Source: Rhynchopus euleeides (taxonomy: Eukaryota; Euglenozoa; Diplonemea; Diplonemida; Diplonemidae). Taken from it: DNA of 64,000 nucleotides. The stretch lies in assembly GCA_963210315.1 (NCBI GenBank), contig OY723282.1:620001-684000 (forward strand), in the 5' to 3' direction. The notes under the pieces are model-generated. The model ran no database searches. It saw nothing but the letters and a program-made list of their open reading frames with translations, and was not told where the DNA came from. This document shows, one piece after another, positions 52,949 to 61,603 of the stretch. A program made the translations under genes and the position numbers. How positions within the stretch are numbered: position 1 is the stretch's first letter; each line of letters starts with the position of its first letter.

Positions 52949-53981
52949 GGCCAAGACTGCGACTGCGAAGGCCGTTGAAACACTATCACGAGCGTGACCA
53001 CGAGATGCCCATCTGAGTACATACCACTTCGTGTGGAACTTCTCGTCATAGAGCCGTTCAATCGCTTGCTTGTAGATCCGCTTTTTCGGAGGTTTCTGCG
53101 TTACCGTACATACCGCAGCCATGTTTGTAATACCTGCAGGGTGGGTGCAGCACTGCCTTGTGACTTGGAGTATAGAAATGGAATACGTGTGCACCCTCGG
53201 GACAATGCTGGCGGCGGCATTGCTGGCCTCGCTGTGGCAGCCATCCAGCAAACTACAGACGGAGGCTGAGACCTTTGACGGGTGTGGGTGGGGGGGACGC
53301 ACTGAGAAGCTGCCCTCTGCCAGGCAGCACCCGAACAGTTCTCCGCACACAGAGCAGGGCCTAATGTTGTTCGAGCTTCACACACAACTCCCATCGCACA
53401 CACCACCAGCATCAGCCGGACCCACCGGCCCCACCCCCACCCCCCCCATATTGCGAAGGTACGCTCACTGTTCCTGCGCCGAGGGGGAAAGGCCTCCAGC
53501 AGCGCTGACCACCCCCTCCCTCTCCCCTTCTCTCCACAAACCCACACCCACTCCACCCCTTTAGATCCAAAACAGAGAGGGCAAAAGAAGTCAGCTTGGG
53601 ACAGGGCACCCCACCCTGTGGGGGCGCTCGCTACCAACGAAAAGGCTCCCTTTTGGGGTGATCGAGAACCGAGTTCCGTGTAGGCTCCGTGTGGCTCATA
53701 AATGGGATTTTGATCAACCCACCTTTTAGGTCTTTCGTCGAGAAACACCTATACACGGGGGGCGGGGGCAAGAGAGGAATAAAATGCACAGCTAGCTCCC
53801 ACAGCACATCCCCGATTGGGCAGACACTCCTCACGCGAGCCGGAAACTGAGCAGCAGCAAGGCATCAATGCATCAATGCAAGGCTACCCCTCCCCTCCCC
53901 TCCCCTCCCTGCTCGCTGAGAAGCACATATCTTACAGAGAACACGTCTCCACCTCTCAAGCGAGTGCCATCTCCGATCTCA

Positions 53982-54599
53982 TCATCTCGTGTGGGAGGTG
54001 CTCGGGTGAGGCATCGAGCGGGGCCGGCTTTGCTCGATACCGGTCCCCCTGAGGTCCCAAGGGCTTTCCTTCCGCTTGGCATAAAGCTTGTTGACGCCGC
54101 TTTCGTGGTCGGAGCGTTCGGCGGTGCTTTCTGAGATCCAAATTTGCCGGAGGCGGTGCCGCGCGTTCACACCGCCAGTCATGCAGCGCCGAAGCCAGCG
54201 GCAGGCCGGGCGGTGCAGCCCCACCACAGCAACAAGCCCTGGGAGCGAGATGAGGGGGATGTAGGAAACGGCAATCGCGATCGGATCGCGGCGGTGCCCA
54301 AAGGGGGTCATCACGGTGGTGAAGGGCGGGATGCGATAGCCGAACCGCATCATGCAGTCGGACAGGGTGAAGATCGCAAACAGGCTGCCCCCGAACACCA
54401 GCACCATGTTCATCTGCGCCGCACCCATTTGGATCAGGAAGGAAAACGGCTCATCCTCTGATACAACCTTGTTAGGGTTGTCGTCGACACCCAACACAGG
54501 CGACCACATATCCCCATCGTCGAGGGGTGCCGATAGCAGCGACGACCGTGGCTGCTGCAGGTCAGAACCCCCCCGCATGCGAGACTGCGGCATCGTCAT
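53982..54599 (-). CDS. Small membrane protein, two hydrophobic segments
   Basis: About 205 residues from the ATG at 54599 (MTMPQSRMRGGS). A polar N-terminus is followed by two hydrophobic stretches, MNMVLVFGGSLFAIFTLS (about 63-80) and IAVSYIPLISLPGLVAVVG (about 108-127), and a basic C-terminal tail. No family is recognised. The frame is open further upstream without a better ATG, and I see no strong acceptor close to this start, so the 5' end is uncertain. Its position in the minus-strand array between two other genes supports it modestly. Confidence 0.4.
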   Translation of the reverse strand: MTMPQSRMRGGSDLQQPRSSLLSAPLDDGDMWSPVLGVDDNPNKVVSEDEPFSFLIQMGAAQMNMVLVFGGSLFAIFTLSDCMMRFGYRIPPFTTVMTPFGHRRDPIAIAVSYIPLISLPGLVAVVGLHRPACRWLRRCMTGGVNARHRLRQIWISESTAERSDHESGVNKLYAKRKESPWDLRGTGIEQSRPRSMPHPSTSHTR

Positions 54600-55274
54600 G
54601 TCAACAGGGCTTCGGAGACCCAACCTGGTGACATCGTCCTGCTTCCATCGCCTGCAGGCGAGCAGGGCGGCCCTTGCAGGCAGCACGCCCCAGGCGCAGC
54701 TGCAGGCTCTTTGCATGGGTGTGGGGGGGTGGCGTGGCGTGTGCCTCCCTGCAGCGGCGTAGTGGCGTGGTGTCGGTGTGGCCTGGCACTGCCCCGTTGT
54801 CTTTATGAAGTGAACAATGCCAATAGCGAACAGGGGGGTGGGTGGGTGGGTGGGTGTGGTGGGTGGGTGGGGTGATGCCTAGCCTCACTTGTCCTCAACG
54901 TTGCCATCTACAACACTCTCGCCGGCAGGGCAGGCAGGGCACAGACTGTCACACACACACACACCGCCCCCACCCCCGGGCAAGGCTACTTCAGACGTGT
55001 CGTGTGCATGACCAGACTTGGGTCACCCCAACGCGATCTGGCCAGGGTCGGAACCACTGCGAAGCCAACCCAGGCGCCCAGGCACACGAAGGGGCTGGGC
55101 AGATATGGTGGATTGTATCCGTGAGGCCGTGTTACAGCAGGGCTGGGGATACTACACATCATAGCAGCCCGTCCCTGGGTGTCATTTTTCAACCCCGTGC
55201 CACCGCCGTCAACTTGTCGAAATACCCTCGTTTAGGGGCAAAAGCAAGGATTGCACGGCAACACCTTCCGCCGA

Positions 55275-55320
55275 AACACACACACACGTGACTCTTTTTT
55301 GGGAAAGCGCCGGGTGGCGC
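55275..55320 (-). repeat. Possible degenerate copy of the GT-linked intergenic motif
   Basis: On the minus strand: CACCCGGCGCTTTCCCAAAA, then AAGAGTCACGTGTGTGTG. It keeps the A run and the CG(TG)n end but not the first block. It lies about 560 bases downstream of the first S28 gene. Confidence 0.3.
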
Positions 55321-55838
55321 CTCCTGTAACCCACCAGCGGTGCATGGGCTATGGGGCTGACTGCCGCTGATTCGTTGTGCAGCACCCCGACGATGACATG
55401 CATTGTCCTATAAGACACGGGGAGGGGTGATGGTGGGGTGACGGGCCCACGGGGGACTCGCGAGAGAGGCACGCCGCACGGTTCCTTGGGCTGACGATCA
55501 GGGGGACGGAGGGGGGCGGGGGGGTGTGGGAGGGGCACGCGGAAATCCAGCAATTGTTGTTTTTGTCGGCTGGGCCGTGGGGGTGCACGTCGGGAAAATA
55601 CAAACACGGCATGGTGTGGTGGCAGCTGGAAACACGGCAGATTCAAAACATCGATTCTGTGATTCGCTACAACGACTGCCGTGCTGTCGGGAAGCAACGC
55701 CAAGATTCCAGGATGTGGCACTGGCAATTGCCGTGCAGACAATCTGATCGAATTTCCCTCACCGCCCCACCAATCCTCAGCTCACCCCCCGCCGTAGTGT
55801 GCGGCGCATCCCAACGCGGGTGTGGTCTTGGCATCCTC

Positions 55839-57811
55839 ACACAGCCAACGGGAGTGACGGATGGGGTATGTGCATGCTACGCACGGAGGCTGTCGTAGTG
55901 CTGCTGCGACCACTCGCGGATCTTCTGCTCCTCCACCTCACGCACCTTCAGGACGCTGGGGGGGTCGCTGTCTGTTGCGAAGAACAGGTCCAGGTGGTGT
56001 GCACCCAGGTCGATGACAAGCGCGACAGACGACCCGTCATCTGTCACGTTCTGCACGATGGGCCCGTTCCAAGACCCACCCTTGCCGTAGACACCTGCAC
56101 CTGCCCAGGGGTCGAGGGCACCGTTTGACCACACAATGTTGCTGTACTGCGACACGTTCACCGAGTGGTAGTAGCTGGTGATCCAGTTGCTCCACGCGTC
56201 GCTGTAGATAGGTGTGCCAAACAGGCCTTGGCTGTCGTAGTCACTGGCACAGCCAGGTGTCTTCTTGTGCGGCCCAACCACACTCTCGAGTGTGTAGTCA
56301 CGCGGAACGTTGGGCGGCCAGAACATGTCCCGCCCGACACCCTGCACAACTGTGTTTGCAAGGTTGAGGTCCTCGTTGCAGCACACGGGGCCCCAGGCAA
56401 AGTAGTTCGACACCGTGGGGGGGTCTGTCCAGGTGCAGCCCTTGGGCTCCTCACGCTCGCACAGCGGGCACGGGGGGCAGTTGTCGCACACAGGGCAGCT
56501 GTTGCAGGTGGTGGTGTCGGCGGAGGTGGCAGACGTCACAGGTTGCTTCTGAGCCTGGCGCGACCCGCGCCACTCCTGGTCAGGCCCAGCAGTGTCGTAG
56601 CATGTCTTAGTCCCGCTGACGTTGTACCACACACCGGCGGCAGCAGTCATCGCCTCGACAAGGTCGAAAACGCGTGTCGACTCGATGTCGTCGTGCGACA
56701 GGTCAGCCACGTTGCTCTCCATGTCACTCCAGTCCACACTGACACGCAGCTTCCCAAGCGTCAGGTTGTAGCGCACCTCTGAAGCGTCACCCTCAATCTT
56801 GATCCCGAAGTCGTCCGACAGCCCCTTCGAGCAGGCGACACGCATGGGCCATGCAGGGAGCGGGAGGTAGCCTGGCCCAACAGAGTATGTGATGTAGGTG
56901 GAGGGGAAGGGGAAGTCACCTTCCGCCAAATAGAACCACGGCCCCTGGCCCCACGTGAGGACGTCGTTGGTGTCCGTCAGGCTGCAGCGCTGTGCAGAGT
57001 CGGAGATGCGCTGCTTGCCCCAGGCGGTGCCACCGACAGCGCGCATCAAGGGCCACAGGCTGCGCAGGTTGGTGAAGCACTGCTCAGGTGCGCCTCCCTT
57101 CGCACGGATACCGTTCCCCATCACTGCAGACGATGCATCCAGCCCTGACTTCCCGCCGACAGATGGGAAGCCGTTCACAGGCGCAGACCCAGCAATGGCA
57201 CCGGCAATCACGTCGGGATATTTGATGCGCATCCAGCCTGTGAGCATACCACCGTAGGAACCACCAAACGCAATCACAGGCGCGTTGGTGGTGTACACAC
57301 CCTTCAGGTACTTGATGAGTTCTGCGAAGTCAGCCAGTGCCTGCGCCGAAGTGCAGAACGAGATGCAGTACTCGACGTCGTGCATCTTCGGCACACTGTC
57401 CCCCTCGTAGCGGTGCTCGGCAAACACGATCAACGCGCCCATCTTCTCACCGAGCTCCCACATCAGCCCTGTGTTGTTGACGTACTCATCCACAGGGGAC
57501 TCGTTCCCGGTGTAGAAGAAGATGGGTGCCTGCTCTGCGGTGCCGTTGAACCCGACACGGGAAGCGCGGTTCCAGAACTTGTCGTACAAGCAGTAGCGCT
57601 GCTGGAAGGTGTAGGGCGATGGGGTCTGTGCGAAGTGGTCCAGTGGCTGCTCATAGTACAGCCACGTGCAGTTTGCGATGCTGGGCTTTGGCGCAGCACC
57701 CGGCTTCGTCTCGTGCACCTGCTGCCAGCGGCCCATCCCCAGCGAGCCTGTCAGAGGGCCACCGCACACGGCAGCCGCCCCCAGCAGCACCAGCAGTGCG
57801 CGCACACGCAT
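55839..57811. repeat. S28 tandem duplication, left copy
   Basis: Near-identity with 59009-60977 begins at CACAGCCAACGGGAGTGACG, 38 bases beyond the stop codon, and ends at the start codon. Sequence outside this block is unrelated between the two copies, so the duplicated unit is almost exactly the coding region. Confidence 0.9.
55877..57811 (-). CDS. Serine carboxypeptidase S28 (Pro-X carboxypeptidase/DPP2-like), copy A
   Basis: A single-exon gene of 644 residues; the ATG at 57811 opens a signal peptide (MRVRALLVLLGAAAVCGG). The S28 triad is present: Ser185 in GGSYGG, Asp567 in NGALDPWAG and His605 in GAHHLD. Other family marks are FFYTGNESPVDEY and EHRYEGDSVPK. S28 enzymes are lysosomal or secreted and cleave next to proline, as carboxy- or dipeptidyl-peptidases; which of these it is cannot be told. 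An insert of about 25 residues near 430-455 with CxxC spacing (TCNSCPVCDNCPPCPLCERE) is not typical of the family and may bind metal or form disulphides. At 644 residues it is longer than the usual 450-500. Many N-x-T sites fit a glycosylated enzyme. It is a tandem partner of copy B. Confidence 0.9.
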   Translation of the reverse strand: MRVRALLVLLGAAAVCGGPLTGSLGMGRWQQVHETKPGAAPKPSIANCTWLYYEQPLDHFAQTPSPYTFQQRYCLYDKFWNRASRVGFNGTAEQAPIFFYTGNESPVDEYVNNTGLMWELGEKMGALIVFAEHRYEGDSVPKMHDVEYCISFCTSAQALADFAELIKYLKGVYTTNAPVIAFGGSYGGMLTGWMRIKYPDVIAGAIAGSAPVNGFPSVGGKSGLDASSAVMGNGIRAKGGAPEQCFTNLRSLWPLMRAVGGTAWGKQRISDSAQRCSLTDTNDVLTWGQGPWFYLAEGDFPFPSTYITYSVGPGYLPLPAWPMRVACSKGLSDDFGIKIEGDASEVRYNLTLGKLRVSVDWSDMESNVADLSHDDIESTRVFDLVEAMTAAAGVWYNVSGTKTCYDTAGPDQEWRGSRQAQKQPVTSATSADTTTCNSCPVCDNCPPCPLCEREEPKGCTWTDPPTVSNYFAWGPVCCNEDLNLANTVVQGVGRDMFWPPNVPRDYTLESVVGPHKKTPGCASDYDSQGLFGTPIYSDAWSNWITSYYHSVNVSQYSNIVWSNGALDPWAGAGVYGKGGSWNGPIVQNVTDDGSSVALVIDLGAHHLDLFFATDSDPPSVLKVREVEEQKIREWSQQHYDSLRA

Positions 57812-57826
57812 CGTTCCTGGCTTACC

Positions 57827-57850
57827 CTGTTGGAGGAGGGGCTGTGGTGT
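57827..57850 (-). promoter_or_regulatory. Predicted trans-splice acceptor of S28 copy A
   Basis: The minus strand reads CACACCACAGCCCCTCCTCC then AACAG, ending at 57827, 15 bases before the signal-peptide ATG. The next bases (GGTAAG) also resemble a donor site. Confidence 0.45.
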
Positions 57851-57851
57851 G

Positions 57852-59008
57852 TGCAACCACCTCCAAATGACACAAACAAGCAACTACTGTGCCTCCTATC
57901 TCGTGAAGTGACCAAACCCAATAACTGCCGTTGTGTTGCCTAAACGCACCCCACTTTTTGTGCACGCCACTCCCTTTTGCCAGTCTCCAGTCTGACGAGG
58001 CGGTATGCGTGGGGTGTCGCGAGATCCAGAAATAATGGCACAGAAAAAACCCCCCACGCCAAATCATCAAAACAAACCACGCGCCCGTCACTCCCACCCT
58101 CTTCGACCAGACCATATCCCATCAATTTTTTTGAACAGGAACAATTCCCTTCCATTGTGTACGACTGCCTCGCCGGCTGCACAGCTTCTCATGTGCACGA
58201 CCTCCGTCCTGAACGAACCGTTCGCTTTTACTTTTTTTTGCTGTATCGATGGCTGTTAGCCACGGGGAGACGTTGGAAATGGCACAACACACGACCCTGG
58301 GCCAAACTATACCAGCCCGCCACACTCGGACGGGCCTCTGGGGGCCTACGGGCTACATGGGGGCGCTCTGCACCCTGCACCCCACATGCCTGGGGGGACG
58401 CGCCCTCAGGCATCAAGCCTCCCCCTGCACTGCCTTTGCCGGGTTGCTTGAGACGTTCTCGTTTGAGCACCCTGCCCACGCTACCCCAGGGGTTTGCAAG
58501 CCCGAAGGCCCAATGCACGCGGAATGTGTAGGAGAGAGGAGTGGGTTTGTGTATCGAGGTACAGTAGGGGTGGGGGTGGGGGGCGTGAATAGTAGTGTGT
58601 GCTCGGTTCGGTGCTGCTGCGTAACTAGTAACTCGGGTGTGGACCGTCGTGTGGGGGCACAGGGGAGGTGATGGGCGCGATGGAGTGCGCGTTGCATCAC
58701 CGGGTTTGAGAATCCGAAGAATAAGGTTCGCAAAGGCCAGCAGCGGTGCTCATCAAATCCGATTCAGAAACACGTTGGATGCAGGGGCAAGCCTTGTACC
58801 GTTGTGTGCAGCCGTGGGCATGGGGGTTGCAAATCGAGGTACCATGTCTGTCAGCATGCAAGCAAAAGAGGGCGAACGGAGATGAAAGGATACCGTGATC
58901 ACTGCAACGAACACGATTAAGAGTGAGTCTATCGGAGTGGGGAGGGGAAGGGGAGGAAAGCCCTGCGGGCATGTGGAATCAAGACTTGCAACTGCGATTG
59001 CACACGCT
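57852..59008. other. Intergenic stretch between the two S28 genes
   Basis: About 1.15 kb with no gene supported. It is not duplicated elsewhere in the window, so the S28 duplication did not include it. Confidence 0.55.
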
Positions 59009-59045
59009 CACAGCCAACGGGAGTGACGGATGGGGTATGTGCATG

Positions 59046-60977
59046 CTACGCACGGAGGCTGTCGTAGTGCTGCTGCGACCACTCGCGGATCTTCTGCTCC
59101 TCCACCTCACGCACCTTCAGGACGCTGGGGGGGTCGCTGTCTGTTGCGAAGAACAGGTCCAGGTGGTGTGCACCCTCGTCGACGACAAGCGCGACAGACG
59201 ACCCGTCATCTGTCACGTTCTGCACAGTGGGCCCGTTCCAAGACCCACCCTTGCCGTAGACACCTGCACCTGCCCAGGGGTCGAGGGCACCGTTTGACCA
59301 CACAATGTTGCTGTACTGCGACACGTTCACCGAGTGGTAGTAGCTGGTGATCCACTCGCCCCAGGCATCCTTGTAGATGGGTGAGCCGAAGAGGCCTTGG
59401 TCGTCGTATTGACCGGCACAGCCAGGTGTCTTCTTGTGCGGCCCAACCACACTCTCGAGTGTGTAGTCACGCGGGACGTTGGGCGGCCAGAACATGTCCC
59501 GCCCGACACCCTGCACGTACAGGTTTGCAAGGTAGAGATCCTCGTTGCAGCAGATCGGGCCCCAGGCAAATAGCTTCGGCACCACTGGCGTGTCGTTGTA
59601 GGTGCAGCCCTTGGGTGCCTCACGCTCGCACAGCGGGCACGGGGGGCAGTTGTCGCACACAGGGCAGCTGTTGCAGGTGGTGGTGTCGGTCGGCTGGTGC
59701 TGCTGAACAGGCTGGTGTGGGTTGGTGCTGCGCCAGTCGGGGTAATCCTGCTCCTCTGCCCCATAGCAGGTGAGGGTCCCGCTGACGTTGTACCACACAC
59801 CGGCGGCAGCAGTCATCGCCTCGACAAGGTCAAACACGCGTGTCGACTCGATGTCGTCGTGCGACAGGTCAGCCACGTTGCTCTCCATGTCACTCCAGTC
59901 CACACTGACACGCAGCTTCCCCAGCGTCAGGTTGTAGCGCACCTCTGAAGCGTCACCCTCAATCTTGATCCCGAAGTCGTCCGACAGCCCCTTCGAGCAG
60001 GCGACACGCATGGGCCATGCAGGGAGCGGGTCCTGCCCAGGGAGGACGGAGTATGTGATGTAGGTGGAGGGGAAGGGGAAGTCGCCCTCTGCCATGTAGA
60101 ACCACGGCCCCTGGCCCCACGTGAGGACGTCGTTGGTGTCCGTCAGGCTGCAGCGCTGTGCAGAGTCGGAGATGCGCTGCTTGCCCCAGGCGGTGCCACC
60201 GACAGCACGCATCAAGGGCCACAGGCTGCGCAGGTTGGTGAAGCACTGCTCAGGTGCGCCTCCCTTCGCACGGATACCGTTCCCCATCACTGCAGACGAT
60301 GCATCCAGCCCTGACTTCCCGCCGACAGATGGGAAGCCGTTCACAGGCGCGGACGCAGCAATGGCACCGGCAAGGACGTCGGGATATTTGATGCGCATCC
60401 AGCCTGAAAGCTGCCCACCGTAGGAACCACCAAACGCAATCACAGGCGCGTTGGTGGTGTACACACCCTTCAGGTACTTGATGAGTTCTGCGAAATCAGC
60501 CAGTGCCTGCGCCGTGGTGGAGAACGAGATGCAGTAGTCCACACCATGCAGCTTCGGCACACTGTCCCCCTCGTAGCGGTGCTCGGCAAACACGATCAAC
60601 GCGCCCATCTTCTCACCGAGCTCCCACATCAGCCCTGTGTTGTTGACGTACTCATCCACAGGGGACTCGTTCCCGGTGTAGAAGAAGATGGGTGCCTGCT
60701 CTGCGGTGCCGTTGAACCCGACACGGGAAGCGCGGTTCCAGAACTTGTCGTACAAGCAGTAGCGCTGCTGGAAGGTGTAGGGCGATGGGGTCTGTGCGAA
60801 GTGGTCCAGTGGCTGCTCATAGTACAGCCACGTGCAGTTTGCGATGCTGGGCTTTGGCGCAGCACCCGGCTTCGTCTCGTGCACCTGCTGCCAGCGGCCC
60901 ATCCCCAGCGAGCCTGTCAGAGGGCCACCGCACACGGCAGCCGCCCCCAGCAGCACCAGCAGTGCACGCATACGCAT
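59046..60977 (-). CDS. Serine carboxypeptidase S28 (Pro-X carboxypeptidase/DPP2-like), copy B
   Basis: 643 residues from the ATG at 60977 (MRMRALLVLLGAAAVCGG, signal peptide); a second ATG lies two codons later. The Ser-Asp-His triad motifs are as in copy A (GGSYGG, GALDPWAG, GAHHLD) and the CxxC-rich insert is kept. Differences from copy A gather just before that insert (for example EEQDYPDWRSTNPHQPVQQH here, a Trp-Arg-Gly-Ser-rich stretch there), around TYNDTPVVPKLFAW and near VLPGQDPLP; most of the rest is identical. Both reading frames are intact, so both enzymes are probably made. Divergence confined to a few patches suggests gene conversion or selection on surface loops. Confidence 0.9.
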   Translation of the reverse strand: MRMRALLVLLGAAAVCGGPLTGSLGMGRWQQVHETKPGAAPKPSIANCTWLYYEQPLDHFAQTPSPYTFQQRYCLYDKFWNRASRVGFNGTAEQAPIFFYTGNESPVDEYVNNTGLMWELGEKMGALIVFAEHRYEGDSVPKLHGVDYCISFSTTAQALADFAELIKYLKGVYTTNAPVIAFGGSYGGQLSGWMRIKYPDVLAGAIAASAPVNGFPSVGGKSGLDASSAVMGNGIRAKGGAPEQCFTNLRSLWPLMRAVGGTAWGKQRISDSAQRCSLTDTNDVLTWGQGPWFYMAEGDFPFPSTYITYSVLPGQDPLPAWPMRVACSKGLSDDFGIKIEGDASEVRYNLTLGKLRVSVDWSDMESNVADLSHDDIESTRVFDLVEAMTAAAGVWYNVSGTLTCYGAEEQDYPDWRSTNPHQPVQQHQPTDTTTCNSCPVCDNCPPCPLCEREAPKGCTYNDTPVVPKLFAWGPICCNEDLYLANLYVQGVGRDMFWPPNVPRDYTLESVVGPHKKTPGCAGQYDDQGLFGSPIYKDAWGEWITSYYHSVNVSQYSNIVWSNGALDPWAGAGVYGKGGSWNGPTVQNVTDDGSSVALVVDEGAHHLDLFFATDSDPPSVLKVREVEEQKIREWSQQHYDSLRA

Positions 60978-61043
60978 ATCAGCCCTGTGTAAACCAATGC
61001 CTGTATTGCTTGCCCTGGCATCCGCCACAGGGACCAGCACACG

Positions 61044-61070
61044 CTGCCAAGACGCAAAAAAGACGACTAC
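61044..61070 (-). promoter_or_regulatory. Possible trans-splice acceptor of S28 copy B
   Basis: The minus strand has GTCTTTTTTGCGTCTTGGCA then G, ending at 61044, 67 bases before the ATG at 60977. Another AG (TTACACAG) lies 7 bases before the ATG without a good tract. Confidence 0.35.
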
Positions 61071-61400
61071 ATTCACATGTCTTAGCAGACTTGGGGGTGG
61101 GGCGGGACGGGCATTTCCACCTCAGGGCTTGTCGGTCGGGTCTTTCTTACAGCCTCCGGCACGTTTCTTCGGGAAGACCAAATGCCGGCAGGGAAGACTG
61201 CCCGGCCCTGGCAGGAACAATGCAGTTTTTGTTTGTTTGCAGTCTGCAGTCGTGCAGCACACAGACCGAGTGTACTCTCTCTTGATACGACTCTCACACA
61301 AGGATACACCACGAGGCACCGAGCCTCAGATGACAGGGGCATGATTGAGCCACTTCCAATGGCATCGGAGCACGCAGGCGGATGCTAGCACACACAGGGC

Positions 61401-61600
61401 NNNNNNNNNNNNNNNNNNNNNNNNNNNNNNNNNNNNNNNNNNNNNNNNNNNNNNNNNNNNNNNNNNNNNNNNNNNNNNNNNNNNNNNNNNNNNNNNNNNN
61501 NNNNNNNNNNNNNNNNNNNNNNNNNNNNNNNNNNNNNNNNNNNNNNNNNNNNNNNNNNNNNNNNNNNNNNNNNNNNNNNNNNNNNNNNNNNNNNNNNNNN
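61401..61600. other. Assembly gap (200 Ns) at the LINE junction
   Basis: A run of exactly 200 Ns. Unique sequence lies to its left and the middle of a LINE ORF to its right, so the 5' end of the second LINE copy, or the truncation point, is hidden in it. Confidence 0.99.
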
Positions 61601-61603
61601 GCC

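Noticed and set aside
53101-53748. Minus-strand open frame of 215 codons
   Set aside because: Composition is uneven, it has no domain or acceptor-linked start, and it overlaps homopolymer-rich intergenic DNA.
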